Assembly (NCBI RefSeq): GCF_017876295.1
Contig: NZ_JAGINT010000001.1
Location: forward strand, 1 to 64,000
Length of the DNA: 64,000 nucleotides
Origin: Kribbella aluminosa
Lineage (GTDB): Bacteria; Actinomycetota; Actinomycetes; Propionibacteriales; Kribbellaceae
Direction: 5' to 3'
Below the pieces are notes generated by a model. That model ran no database searches. It saw nothing but the letters and a program-made list of their open reading frames with translations, and was not told where the DNA came from. Positions within the stretch are counted from its first letter, which is position 1, and every line of letters begins with the position of its first letter. A program made the translations under genes and the position numbers. Shown here in pieces: positions 43,093 through 51,260 of the stretch.

Positions 43093-44033
43093 CCGAAGAT
43101 CAGTGGGCAAGCCGCCAGGCCTGCCGCCAGTACGGCGGGAATCCCGACCAGCAGCGCCGGCAGCGCGATCACCGACACAGCGGCTCCGGCCCCTCCGACC
43201 CGGCCGGCCATCGACAGAGGCGGTGGCGGGTCGAGCAGTCGCTGCACCCGGGCCAGTACCCGGCCGCCGGTCACCGCCAGACCCAGCTCGAGACCGCCGG
43301 TGGCGATTCTGTCGGTCGATCTGGCCACGGCCAGGGCGCCGAGCGCGTCGGCGAGGCCGTTGCGGTGGGCGCTTCGGGCGGCGGCGTCGTCGGCGAGCAG
43401 TTCGACCAGTTCGGCTGTCATCGTCCGGAGTTCCCGGAAGAGCGGGGGCTGCGGGAACGCGGTGGCCAAAATGGTGGCCCAGCCGACGAGCAGGTGATGC
43501 CGCCCGGCCAGGTGGGCTCGTTCGTGTGCCAGCACCGCGTCCAGGTGAGCCGGCGACAACACTCGCAGAGTGCCGCTGGTGATGACGATCCGGCCGGTGC
43601 CCGGCACGCAATACGCGGTCGGTTCCTCCGCCTCGATCACGGTGGCGCCCAGCTCGGGGTCGTGCCGGCCTAGCAGGCTGAGGATCTCGCCGTGCCGGCC
43701 CCGGTCGATTCGGTGACGTCGCGTCTGCCGCGCGGCGACGTAGGCGAGCCGGGCGAGCAGCAGGAAGGGGACCGCCATCCCCGCGATCACAGCTGGGGGC
43801 ATGACGGCGGTGGGGTGACCGGTCAGCGCGGCGAGACAGGCCTGGATCCGCCCGGGTGTGGCCACGCAGGTGATTCCGGCCAGCAACACGGAGGTGAGCA
43901 CCGACAATCCGGCGGCGTGGAGCGCCGCGAGGCCGAGCCGCGGCGACCGGTACATCCAGGTCCCGGTCAGCAGCCGGGGTGCCAGCACAGCAACCGCGGC
44001 TGCGTAGCCGAGCAACCCGAGCGTGACCGTCAT
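43089..44033 (-). CDS. M56-family (BlaR1-like) membrane metalloprotease
   Basis: This 314-residue protein has three N-terminal hydrophobic segments, then the zinc motif AVLAHERAHLAGRHH (HExxH near residue 169), further helices (LVELLADDAAARSAHRNGLA with the downstream Glu/Asp), and a final pair of membrane segments. There is no sensor penicillin-binding domain. It overlaps blaI (4 bases) and copCD (4 bases). Family members cleave or inactivate BlaI-type repressors when triggered. The trigger is unknown here, and copper or thiol stress is a fair guess from context. Confidence 0.85.
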   Translation of the reverse strand: MTVTLGLLGYAAAVAVLAPRLLTGTWMYRSPRLGLAALHAAGLSVLTSVLLAGITCVATPGRIQACLAALTGHPTAVMPPAVIAGMAVPFLLLARLAYVAARQTRRHRIDRGRHGEILSLLGRHDPELGATVIEAEEPTAYCVPGTGRIVITSGTLRVLSPAHLDAVLAHERAHLAGRHHLLVGWATILATAFPQPPLFRELRTMTAELVELLADDAAARSAHRNGLADALGALAVARSTDRIATGGLELGLAVTGGRVLARVQRLLDPPPPLSMAGRVGGAGAAVSVIALPALLVGIPAVLAAGLAACPLIFG

Positions 44034-44407
44034 CTGCGGCTCGATCCGGCGGATGTGCCGCGGCCCTTGAGGGCACGCTCGACCGCTTCCGCCTCGGCCG
44101 CGGTCATCTCTTTGACGAATCTCAGCAGGGTGGTGGTGTTGTCGCCGCTGCCGTCAAGCGCCTGGCGCATGAGTTCCGCGCTGTACTCCTGCTTGGTCGA
44201 CACCGGCCGGTAGCGGTAGGCGCGGCCGTCGAGCTGCCTGGTCAGCCATCCCTTGCGGTGCAGATTGTCCAGCACCGTCATCACCGTGGTGTAGGCGAAC
44301 TCGCGGTCGCCGCGCAGGTCGTCAAGGACCTCCCGCACGGTGGCCGGTTCCTGCCGTGCCCACAATCGATTCATGATCGCGGCCTCAAGCTCGCCGAATC
44401 CGCGCAC
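44030..44407 (-). CDS. blaI: BlaI/MecI/CopY-family repressor
   Basis: This 125-residue protein has FGELEAAIMNRLWARQEPAT, VREVLDDLRGDREFAYTTVM and TVLDNLHRKGWLTRQLDGRA for the winged helix, then YRYRPVSTKQEYSAELMRQA and a C-terminal dimer helix. It heads a blaI-M56-copCD operon. A dyad of a type repeated at four other promoters in the window lies 84 bases upstream (44491-44510). It is the best candidate for the repressor of that set. Confidence 0.9.
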   Translation of the reverse strand: MRGFGELEAAIMNRLWARQEPATVREVLDDLRGDREFAYTTVMTVLDNLHRKGWLTRQLDGRAYRYRPVSTKQEYSAELMRQALDGSGDNTTTLLRFVKEMTAAEAEAVERALKGRGTSAGSSRR

Positions 44408-44481
44408 GTCAACCTCCTCACCTCATACCTGTGGCCCGCCGCCGCCTGCCTGCGTCGAGGATAACCGCCGCCGGGGAGCCG

Positions 44482-44597
44482 TCAGCAACCAACTAATGTT
44501 GATAGTAGACGACGCCCGCCCATGGGCGTCAGGTCAGGTCGCCACCGCTGCCGGAGGCAGGACATGCCCCAGACCGCTCGCGCCACGGTCACGTGAT
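44482..44597. repeat. Promoter-region duplication, copy 1
   Basis: About 115 bases here match 46130-46243 at roughly 85 percent, from CAGCA(A/G)CCAACTAA through GGACATGCCCCAGACCGCTC to CGTGAT. The copy includes the dyad, an SD GGAGG, and a 10-codon frame (44564-44596, MPQTARATVT). It stops exactly at the start codon of the gene present after copy 2, so it is a duplicate of the tlpA upstream region lying next to blaI. Confidence 0.8.
44491..44510. promoter_or_regulatory. BlaI-type dyad, site 1 (upstream of blaI)
   Basis: AACTAATGTTGATAGTAGAC fits ACTA-N7-TAGTAG. It lies in the gap upstream of blaI (minus). Confidence 0.65.
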
Positions 44598-44643
44598 TCC
44601 CCTCGTGCAACCAGACAGTCGTTGCACAGCTCGCCGACGCTGC

Positions 44644-45069
44644 TCACGCGCGGCTGACCAGGAACATGGTCCGGCTGTTCGTGACCAGTTCCTTCATTTT
44701 CGCGGCGGCCTCGGTCTTGAACGACGCGTCACCGGCGACAGCGCCTCGTCGATCAGCAGGATGTCCGGGTCCATGTGCACGGTGACCGAGAACACCAGCC
44801 GGCTGAACATGCCGGACGAGTAGGTCCGCATCGGCATGTCGATGAAGTCGCCGAGTTCGGCGAAGGCGGCGATCTCCTCGTACCGGGCCTGGATCTCCTT
44901 GCGGCTCAGCCCCACGGCCAGGCCACCAGGATGACGATCTCGCGCTCGGACAGGGCCGCGGTGAAGCCGACGCCCAGCGACAGCAGGGTGCTGACCCGGC
45001 CGTGGACCTCGATCCACCCCGAAGTCGGCGGGTGATGGATACGTCCTGCACCGTGACCGCGGGGCACAC
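44644..45069 (-). pseudogene. Polysaccharide ABC exporter ATPase, degraded
   Basis: A start-like [11 protein letters not shown] is followed, after lost sequence and shifts, by [40 protein letters not shown] (signature motif SSGM), [12 protein letters not shown] (Walker B), and in another frame [18 protein letters not shown]. This is the Wzt/TagH-type ATPase pattern. The Walker A region is missing. It lies between the two copies of the promoter duplication. Confidence 0.72.
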
Positions 45070-45104
45070 CCGCCTGCGATTTCTGCGTCGGCTTCTAGCC
45101 TGCC

Positions 45105-45957
45105 TCAGAGACGGACAACGAACTCACGCTCCCTCGACATGAAGAACAACGAGCCGACGACAGCCGCGGCGATCGCCCAGAACACCGCACCCAGCCACAT
45201 CCACAGGTCCGGGACGGAGGTCGGTCCAGCCGCCGATCAGCGGGTAGAGCGGGTTGTACTGGATGAAGCCCTTGAACTTGGCCGGCGCCTGCTCGGCGAA
45301 CCACAGCACCGGCGACAGGTAGAGCCAGATCCGGACGAAGTACGGCAGGAAGCTGGTGGTGTCGCGGAAGTACACCTGCAGGGCCGCGAAGATCATCCCC
45401 ATCCCGGCCGCGAAGATCGTCAGCATGATCAGGAACGCCGGGGCCAGCAGCATCTGCCAGTGCAGCGGCTGCCGCATCAGCAGGTGGATGGCGAGGTACA
45501 CGACCATCGTCGGCAGGAACCGGAAGAACGCCGTCCGCAACGCGGACAGCGGCAGCAGCATCCGCGGGAACGACATGTTCATCAGCAGCTTGCCGCCGCC
45601 GACCACGCTGGCCGCGCCGGCGGTCATCGCACCGGAGAAGTAGTAGAACGCGAACAGGCCGCCAGTCATGTGCGCGAAGCGGGCCGCGCCGTCGGTCCTG
45701 GCGCCGCCGCCCGCGATGATGTCGACCAGGAGGTAGTAGACGGCTGCCAGCAGCAGCGGGTTGAGGACCAGCCACACCTGTCCGAAGAAGGTGTTGGTGT
45801 TGGCCGCCCGAATCCCGGTACGGGACATCTCGGCCGCGAACTCCCGCCGCTGCCACAGCGCCTTGAAGTAAGGACGCAGCGGCGGCAGGCCGACCTTGTG
45901 CGGTTCGTACACGTGCACCGACGGGTTGAACTCCTCGTCGACGCTGGTCGCGTTCAT
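45105..45957 (-). pseudogene. Polysaccharide ABC exporter permease, 3' frameshift
   Basis: From ATG 45957 the frame is good for about 240 residues: VHVYEPHKVGLPPLRPYFKA, FFGQVWLVLNPLLLAAVYYL, MSFPRMLLPLSALRTAFFRF, and IQYNPLYPLIGGWTDL, the ABC-2/Wzm pattern. Near 45225 the frame is lost, and DLWMWLGAVFWAIAAAVVGS followed by LFFMSREREFVVRL to a stop at 45105 lies in another frame. It could still make a C-terminally wrong protein. Its ATPase partner is dead. Cell-envelope glycan genes are out of place in this neighbourhood. Confidence 0.75.
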
Positions 45958-46138
45958 TCAGGCGACGCCTCTCTGCCCGGTTGTGGTGTCCACACTCTGC
46001 CGGTAGCCGTTTCACTTGGCTGAACCCCCGGCTGTTCGCGCCTCGCCGAACACGTCGACCACCGCTCGATCAACTGGGGTTCGGCGGCTGCCGCCCGGTA
46101 GGACGGCGGGCCCCGCGGATCAGGAACCATCAGCAGCC

Positions 46139-46158
46139 AACTAACGTACATAGTAGAC
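46139..46158. promoter_or_regulatory. BlaI-type dyad, site 2 (upstream of tlpA-ccdA)
   Basis: AACTAACGTACATAGTAGAC fits the same ACTA-N7-TAGTAG pattern as site 1. It lies 52 bases before the leader frame and 84 bases before tlpA. Confidence 0.65.
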
Positions 46159-46209
46159 GATGCCCGCCGATGGGCGTCAGACCTGGTCGCCCGATGCCGG
46201 AGGTAGGAC

Positions 46210-46242
46210 ATGCCCCAGACCGCTCGCGCCACGGTCGCGTGA
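46210..46242 (+). CDS. 10-codon leader frame coupled to tlpA
   Basis: ATG after GGAGGTAGGAC gives MPQTARATVA and a TGA that overlaps the tlpA ATG (TGATG). The duplicate at 44564 keeps the same frame with one changed residue (MPQTARATVT), so the frame is conserved between copies. It could couple or tune tlpA translation. Confidence 0.5.
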   Translation: MPQTARATVA

Positions 46243-46904
46243 TGATACGACCCGTCGCCCGGCTGATCAGCCGGGTAGGTGCCCGGCGCGCCACCCTGTC
46301 TGTCGTGGTCGCCGCCGTGGCGGTCGCGGGCATGGTGACGTGGCGCAGCGACTTCTGGGCTGACGGTGGGGTCGTCCGCACGGCGCAGCAGCCCTCCGGT
46401 GAAGCGGTCACTACCGGATTGACCCTCTATGCGGCCGGCAGCCGTCCGCAGGTGCCCGAGTTGCGCGGGCAGACCCTGGATGGCGAACAGTTGGCGCTAG
46501 CCGACCTGCGCGGCCACGTCCTGGTGATCAACGTGTGGGGTTCGTGGTGCCAGCCGTGCCGGAAGGAGGCGCCGGATCTGGCCCGTGTGGCCCGCGAGAC
46601 CGCCGGCCGGGGGGTGCGGTTCGTCGGGATCGATACCCGGGACAACCCGGCCGCGGCGCGCGCGTTCGTGCGCGCGTTCAAGGTGCCCTATCCGAGCATT
46701 ATCGACGACGGTCACATGATGCTGGCCTTCCACGGGGTGATCCCGGTGAGCGCGATCCCGAGCACCGTCGTGGTGGACCCGGCGGGAAAGATCGCCGCAC
46801 GGGTCGTCGGCAAAACCGACTACTCCACATTGCGCGGCCTCGTCGACGATGTCCTCGACGAGACGCCCGCCACCACCTCCGGTTCGGCGAAGGGTGGGTC
46901 ATGA
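46242..46904 (+). CDS. TlpA-like membrane-anchored thioredoxin
   Basis: This 220-residue protein has an N-terminal membrane anchor (RRATLSVVVAAVAVAGMVTW), then a thioredoxin domain: VPELRGQTLDGEQLALADLR, VLVINVWGSWCQPCRKEAPD with WCQPC near residue 102, VRFVGIDTRDNPAAARAFVR and AIPSTVVVDPAGKIAARVVG with the cis-Pro. It is typical of ResA/CcsX/TlpA proteins that reduce extracytoplasmic thiols, for example in apocytochrome c. It overlaps ccdA (4 bases). A dyad and leader frame precede it. Confidence 0.9.
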   Translation: MIRPVARLISRVGARRATLSVVVAAVAVAGMVTWRSDFWADGGVVRTAQQPSGEAVTTGLTLYAAGSRPQVPELRGQTLDGEQLALADLRGHVLVINVWGSWCQPCRKEAPDLARVARETAGRGVRFVGIDTRDNPAAARAFVRAFKVPYPSIIDDGHMMLAFHGVIPVSAIPSTVVVDPAGKIAARVVGKTDYSTLRGLVDDVLDETPATTSGSAKGGS

Positions 46905-47755
46905 TCGCCGCCGTAGGCGTGGCCGTCGCGGCCGGCCCGGGTGGCCTGGTGACGTACGGCCCGCTTCTCGTCGCGATCCCGATAGCGGCGGCCGCCGGGC
47001 TGGTGTCTTTTCTGAGCCCGTGCTGCCTGCCGTTGGTGCCCGGCTATCTCGCCTATGTCACCGGTAGCGCCGGCGCCGACGCGCATCATGCTGGTTCGAC
47101 GGCGACCCCAACCGCGGCCGTTACGACGACGAGTGCCGCGCCTTCGACTGTGGGCCGTTCCCGCCGGGTGCCGAGCCGGACGGTGGTGGGCACCTGCCTG
47201 TTCGTGCTGGGGTTCGCCGCGGTTTTCACCAGTTACGGTGTGGCGTTCGGTGCCGCCGGGACGGCCCTGCTGGAGCACCAGGTCTTGGTCACCCGTGTCC
47301 TCGGGGTCTTCACGATCGGCCTCGGCCTGATGTTCGCCGGGCTTCTCAACCGGATCCCATTCGCTAGCAGGGCCTGGCGGGCGACCTACCGGCCGAAGGT
47401 CGGGGTCGCGGGTGCACCGCTGCTCGGGGTGATGTTCGGGGTCGGCTGGACACCCTGCATCGGACCGACCCTGGCCGCCGTGCTCGCCTTGTCCACCAGC
47501 ACCGGCGGTACCGCCCGGGGCGCGGCGTTGTCGTTCGCGTACAGCGTCGGCCTCGGTGTTCCGTTCCTGCTGGCCGCGCTCGGCGTGGAACGCGCCTTCA
47601 AGGTGTTCGAACTCGCTCGCCGCCACGCTCACACCGTCATGCGGGTCGGCGGCCTGCTGCTCGTGCTGGTGGGTGTGCTGCAGGTGACCGGGGTCTGGTC
47701 GCTGTTGATCTACCGCCTGCAAGGCGTCGTGGCGAACTGGCAATCGCCGCTCTGA
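46901..47755 (+). CDS. ccdA: CcdA thiol-disulfide interchange membrane protein
   Basis: This 284-residue protein has LVSFLSPCCLPLVPGYLAYV with the first redox Cys (PCCLP) and GVMFGVGWTPCIGPTLAAVL with the second (TPCIG), the classic CcdA pair, and six membrane segments. It feeds electrons from cytoplasmic thioredoxin to TlpA. Overlap with tlpA shows co-translation. The loop at residues 57-80 is Ala/Thr-rich. Confidence 0.92.
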   Translation: MIAAVGVAVAAGPGGLVTYGPLLVAIPIAAAAGLVSFLSPCCLPLVPGYLAYVTGSAGADAHHAGSTATPTAAVTTTSAAPSTVGRSRRVPSRTVVGTCLFVLGFAAVFTSYGVAFGAAGTALLEHQVLVTRVLGVFTIGLGLMFAGLLNRIPFASRAWRATYRPKVGVAGAPLLGVMFGVGWTPCIGPTLAAVLALSTSTGGTARGAALSFAYSVGLGVPFLLAALGVERAFKVFELARRHAHTVMRVGGLLLVLVGVLQVTGVWSLLIYRLQGVVANWQSPL

Positions 47756-47814
47756 AGACACCACTCGTCGCTGTAGCCATGTACCGGGAACGCATTGCTA
47801 CCCTCAAGCGTATG

Positions 47815-47834
47815 TACTATCACCATTAGTACTA
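47815..47834. promoter_or_regulatory. BlaI-type dyad, site 3 (upstream of second ccdA operon)
   Basis: TACTATCACCATTAGTACTA fits ACTA-N7-TAGTA. It is 34 bases before the GTG of the next gene and lies in the only AT-rich patch of the gap. Confidence 0.65.
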
Positions 47835-47867
47835 ATCGCGATCGGATCAATAGAGGGTGGTGCCGCG

Positions 47868-48836
47868 GTGCGGGAGTTGTTGTTGTCGACGACGATCTTG
47901 GCGTCGTTCCTGGGTGGGGTGGTGGCGTTACTCGCGCCGTGCTGCGTGTCGGTGATGCTGCCGGCGTACTTCGCCTCGACGTTTCAGCGGCGGACCCGGA
48001 TCGTCGGTATGACGCTGGTCTTCGCGACCGGCGTGGGCACGGTGATCATTCCGATCGCGCTCGGCGCGAGCCTGTTGAGCCGGCTCATCTCCGGGCAGCA
48101 CGCGCTGGTCTTCTCCCTCGGCGGTGTCGCGATGGTCGCCTTCGGCGCCGCGATGCTGGTCGGCTGGAAGTTTTCGCTGCCGATGATCGGCATGCGGGGC
48201 GGGTCCGGCGGCGGGGTGGTGTCGGTGTACTCACTCGGCCTGTTCTCCGGGCTCGCCAGCTCGTGCTGCGCCCCGGTACTGGCCGGGGTGGTGGCGGTGT
48301 CCGGCGCGGCATCGTCGTTCGGGGCCGCGCTGGCCATCGGGGTGGCCTACGTGTTCGGCATGGTCGCACCGCTGAGCGTCCTGGCGCTGGTCTGGGATCG
48401 CCGTGACTGGGGGACCGGCCGGTTGACCACCCGCACCGTGCGAATCGGGATCGGCCGCTGGCACCGCGCGGTGCCGCTGGGCTCCGTGCTGTCGGGTGCG
48501 GTTCTGGTCGCGATGGGGCTGCTCACCATCGCGCTGGCGATCCGCGGGCCCTCGATGGGCTCGGGCTGGCAGCTGCGATTGACGGCCTGGCTGGATCACC
48601 TCAGCCACGCCCTGCAGAACGGCCTCGCCTGGCTGCCCGGCTGGTTCAGCGCCCTGCTCGTCTTCGGCGCGCTGGCCGGCGTGGCCTGGTTCGCGGTCCG
48701 CCAGCGAAAAGCATCCAGACAGGCCGAGGCTGTGCAGCCGGTGGCCGAGGGCAGCCCGAGTGACCCGGGGGACTGCTGTGCGCCGGCGGCGACCACACCG
48801 AGCACCGTCCCGACCAACCAGGAGGCACCCCGATGA
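47868..48836 (+). CDS. CcdA-like cytochrome c biogenesis membrane protein
   Basis: This 322-residue protein starts at GTG. FLGGVVALLAPCCVSVMLPA has the first Cys pair and LFSGLASSCCAPVLAGVVAV the second, so each half has a CC rather than PC alone. Eight or so hydrophobic segments follow, ending in a tail with GDCCAPAA. It is a distant CcdA relative, and extra Cys residues may bind metal. Its stop overlaps the redoxin gene. It is first in a five-to-seven gene operon under dyad site 3. Confidence 0.85.
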   Translation: MRELLLSTTILASFLGGVVALLAPCCVSVMLPAYFASTFQRRTRIVGMTLVFATGVGTVIIPIALGASLLSRLISGQHALVFSLGGVAMVAFGAAMLVGWKFSLPMIGMRGGSGGGVVSVYSLGLFSGLASSCCAPVLAGVVAVSGAASSFGAALAIGVAYVFGMVAPLSVLALVWDRRDWGTGRLTTRTVRIGIGRWHRAVPLGSVLSGAVLVAMGLLTIALAIRGPSMGSGWQLRLTAWLDHLSHALQNGLAWLPGWFSALLVFGALAGVAWFAVRQRKASRQAEAVQPVAEGSPSDPGDCCAPAATTPSTVPTNQEAPR

Positions 48837-49522
48837 GTCAGCGCCCGCAGACCAAGTCGGCGAAGAAGCGGCCGCCGACCAAGCCGCCGAAGAACAGCCT
48901 GGTCGCGGAGCGCCGGGATCGCTGGCCGTTCATCCTCGCCGCGCTGATCGTGGTCCTGATCGGCGGTCTGTACCTGCTGTACCGGGCCACGAACCAGGCC
49001 GACGGATCGGCGGGCACGACGGCGAAATCGGACTACCAGGTCGGCTCACCCGGCCGCGGCAAGCAGGCACCGGCGTTCACCCTGCCGGCCACCAAGGGCG
49101 GCACGGTGAGCCTGGATCAGTACCGCGGCAAGACCGTGCTGCTGTACTTCCACGAAGGGCTGGGCTGCCAGCCCTGCTGGGACCAGATCCGCGACCTCGA
49201 CAAGGCCAAGACCGACCTGAAGACCGCGGGAATCGACGATGTCGTCGCGATCACCACCGGCCCGGTCGATCTGATCAAGCAGAAGGTGACCGACGAGCAC
49301 CTGACCTCGGTCAACCTCGCCGACGCCGACCTGGCCGTGTCCCGCAGCTACGAGGCGAACAAGTACGGGATGATGGGCAACGACCGCGACGGGCACACCT
49401 TCATCCTGGTCGGTCCGGACGGCAAGATCGGCTGGCGTGCCGACTACGGCGGCGCCCCGAAGTACACCATGTTCGTTCCGGTCCAGCGGCTGCTGGCCGA
49501 CCTCAAGGCCGGCCAGCAATGA
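48833..49522 (+). CDS. Membrane-anchored peroxiredoxin/TlpA-like protein
   Basis: This 229-residue protein has a basic N-terminus (KSAKKRPPTKPPKNS), one membrane segment (WPFILAALIVVLIGGLYLLY), then an AhpC/TSA-type domain: APAFTLPATKGGTVSLDQYR, VLLYFHEGLGCQPCWDQIRD with CQPC near residue 111, and HTFILVGPDGKIGWRADYGG. It likely receives electrons from the CcdA-like protein before it (4-base overlap). The 'HEGLGCQPC' form is seen in redoxins near mer and copper genes. Confidence 0.85.
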   Translation: MSQRPQTKSAKKRPPTKPPKNSLVAERRDRWPFILAALIVVLIGGLYLLYRATNQADGSAGTTAKSDYQVGSPGRGKQAPAFTLPATKGGTVSLDQYRGKTVLLYFHEGLGCQPCWDQIRDLDKAKTDLKTAGIDDVVAITTGPVDLIKQKVTDEHLTSVNLADADLAVSRSYEANKYGMMGNDRDGHTFILVGPDGKIGWRADYGGAPKYTMFVPVQRLLADLKAGQQ

Positions 49523-49824
49523 GCCACGTCGCCCGCGTAACCCTGCTCACCCAGGACGACTGCGCATTCTGTGACCACGCGAAGACGGTCCTTGCCCGCG
49601 TCAGCGGCGAGCACCCGCTGGAGATTCAGGAGATCCGGCTCGACTCCGCTGAGGGACGCGCGCTCGCGATCCAGCACGCCGTTCTGTTCGCCCCCGGCGT
49701 GCTGCTCAACGGCGCGCTGTTCTCCCACGGCCGCCTGTCTGAGAAGAAGCTGCGCCGAACCCTGGAGCGCCTCCCATCGCCCAGCGGCAGCGACCAGTAC
49801 CGGCCAACCGGGCAGGCGAAATGA
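49519..49824 (+). CDS. Glutaredoxin/thioredoxin-like protein
   Basis: This 101-residue protein begins MSHVARVTLLTQDDCAFCDH, with CAFC at residues 15-18, and has LEIQEIRLDSAEGRALAIQH and APGVLLNGALFSHGRLSEKK, the glutaredoxin-fold pattern with a short C-terminal helix. It is cytoplasmic by sequence and overlaps its neighbours by 4 bases on each side. It may supply or sense electrons for the two CcdA-type carriers. Confidence 0.82.
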   Translation: MSHVARVTLLTQDDCAFCDHAKTVLARVSGEHPLEIQEIRLDSAEGRALAIQHAVLFAPGVLLNGALFSHGRLSEKKLRRTLERLPSPSGSDQYRPTGQAK

Positions 49825-50018
49825 GGGGGCGCCCCGGGTCGAGTCCGCGGGACCGCCTCATCTTGATGATCGCGACACCGCTGGGCCTCGCACTATTCGT
49901 CACGACCCTGCTCGCCAACTACACCGGATTCACGCTGTTTCCGTTCGACCAGCACCACATCGTCGGACAGGTCGTCGGCCTGGGCCTGGTGCTGTGGGGC
50001 CTGATGCACTGGAAATAG
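49821..50018 (+). CDS. 65-residue membrane protein
   Basis: The protein reads SSPRDRLILMIATPLGLALF, VTTLLANYTGFTLFPFDQHH and IVGQVVGLGLVLWGLMHWK, two membrane segments joined by a loop with DQHH. ATG overlaps the upstream stop. No family is recognised. The His pair may bind metal or heme. Confidence 0.65.
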   Translation: MRGRPGSSPRDRLILMIATPLGLALFVTTLLANYTGFTLFPFDQHHIVGQVVGLGLVLWGLMHWK

Positions 50019-50056
50019 CGCCCGCCGTTTACGTGACGATTGGAGGCAAAGATCAG

Positions 50057-50515
50057 GTGGATTGGCACATGGCCCCCGCGCGGCATCTCCCAAGACCGGC
50101 AGCCCGCCCCGGGCAGGATCAACGTGCCTTGACGATCACCCGGGTCGCCGTGCTGGGACTTGCCGCCGCCATCACACTGCGGGTCGTCGGTGTACCGCGC
50201 GTCGACCTGCATGGGCCGCTGCATTACCTCGGCATCATGGACCCGCTGTGCGGAGGGACCAGAGCCATGTTCCTGCTCACCTCCGGCCACCCCGCCGCGG
50301 CCGCGCACTACAACCCGATCGTGTTTCCCTTCGCGGCCGTAGTGCTGGCCCAGCTCGCGCGGGCCGCGATCGAACGGGCCACCGGCCGCCGGTTCCGTCT
50401 GTCGCCGTCCCCGGCGGTGCGCCGGGTCCTGATCACGATCGGCGTCGCGGCACTGGTCGCACTCGAGATTCGCCAGCAACTGCACGCCGACCTGCTCACC
50501 AGGAGCTGGCCGTGA
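50057..50515 (+). CDS. DUF2752-like membrane protein
   Basis: GTG 50057 follows GGAGG by 10 bases. This 152-residue protein has GVPRVDLHGPLHYLGIMDPL and CGGTRAMFLLTSGHPAAAAH, where CGGTR is the DUF2752 core, then NPIVFPFAAVVLAQLARAAI. Two to four membrane segments. Function is unknown. It overlaps the methyltransferase gene by 4 bases. Confidence 0.72.
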   Translation: MDWHMAPARHLPRPAARPGQDQRALTITRVAVLGLAAAITLRVVGVPRVDLHGPLHYLGIMDPLCGGTRAMFLLTSGHPAAAAHYNPIVFPFAAVVLAQLARAAIERATGRRFRLSPSPAVRRVLITIGVAALVALEIRQQLHADLLTRSWP

Positions 50516-51156
50516 CTCACCCTGATCAGTCCTCCGATCAGCGTGCCCGGTGGCGCCGCTACTGGGACAAGCACGCCCAGGGCTACGACAAGGAGATGGC
50601 GTTCTGGGATCGTGTCGCGTTCGGCGACTCCCGGGAATGGGTCTGCTCGCAGGCCACCGGCCAGGTGCTAGAGGTGGCCATCGGCACCGGCCTGAACCTC
50701 GGCTTCTACCCAGACACGGTGACGCTGACCGGTATCGACTTCAGCCCGGCCATGCTCGACATCGCCGCCGCCCGCGCCGCTCAACTCGGCCGGACCGTCA
50801 CCCTGCGGCAGGCCGATGCTCAAGACCTTCCGTACGGCGACGCCTGGTTCGACACGGTGGTGTGCACCTTCGGGCTGTGCGCGATCCCTGACCCGGTACG
50901 GGCGATCGACGAGATGCGCCGAGTGCTGCGGCCAGGTGGCCGGCTGCTGCTGGCCGACCACGTCGCCAGCACCTCATTGGCAGTCAGGGCCCTGCAACGG
51001 GCGGGGGAGGTCGTCTCCGTCCCGTACGGCGGCGAACACTTCCTGCGCCGGCCGCTCGATCACGTGCGCGCCGCCGGCTTCGAGGTCGAGAACTCGCAGC
51101 GGTTCAAGCTCGGCATCGTGGAACGCCTGTGCGCCCGCAAGCCCGGTAAGGCCTGA
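50512..51156 (+). CDS. Class I SAM-dependent methyltransferase
   Basis: This 214-residue protein of the UbiE/phospholipid methyltransferase type has VLEVAIGTGLNLGFYPDTVT (motif I), TGIDFSPAMLDIAAARAAQL (post I), DAQDLPYGDAWFDTVVCTFG, RVLRPGGRLLLADHVAS. Cys residues (VVCTFGLCAIPD) could bind soft metals as in arsenite methyltransferases, but the ArsM triad is not complete. Last gene of the operon under dyad site 3. Confidence 0.85.
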   Translation: MTHPDQSSDQRARWRRYWDKHAQGYDKEMAFWDRVAFGDSREWVCSQATGQVLEVAIGTGLNLGFYPDTVTLTGIDFSPAMLDIAAARAAQLGRTVTLRQADAQDLPYGDAWFDTVVCTFGLCAIPDPVRAIDEMRRVLRPGGRLLLADHVASTSLAVRALQRAGEVVSVPYGGEHFLRRPLDHVRAAGFEVENSQRFKLGIVERLCARKPGKA

Positions 51157-51200
51157 ACCGCCATGGAGTCCGGAACCCTCCAGAACACCTACCCGTCATC

Positions 51201-51220
51201 AACTATGATGGTTAGTAGTC
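51201..51220. promoter_or_regulatory. BlaI-type dyad, site 4 (upstream of DUF2933-like operon)
   Basis: AACTATGATGGTTAGTAGTC fits ACTA-N7-TAGTAG. It is 41 bases before the GTG at 51261. Confidence 0.65.
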
Positions 51221-51260
51221 ACCTTGCCGAAGAATCCCCGGAATGCCCAAGGAGCCCGCT

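Larger units (their letters stand above)
46130..46243. repeat. Promoter-region duplication, copy 2 (upstream of tlpA)
   Basis: This is the counterpart of 44482-44597, in direct orientation. It retains the dyad (46139-46158), the SD and the 10-codon frame, and is followed by the intact tlpA. The 1.5-kb insert between the copies carries only the broken polysaccharide exporter genes. Confidence 0.8.

Noticed and set aside
43093..44076. Minus-strand open frame continuing upstream of copCD to 44076
   Set aside because: The CopC signal peptide starts at 43092. The upstream part is an Arg/Pro-rich shadow of the M56 gene in another frame.
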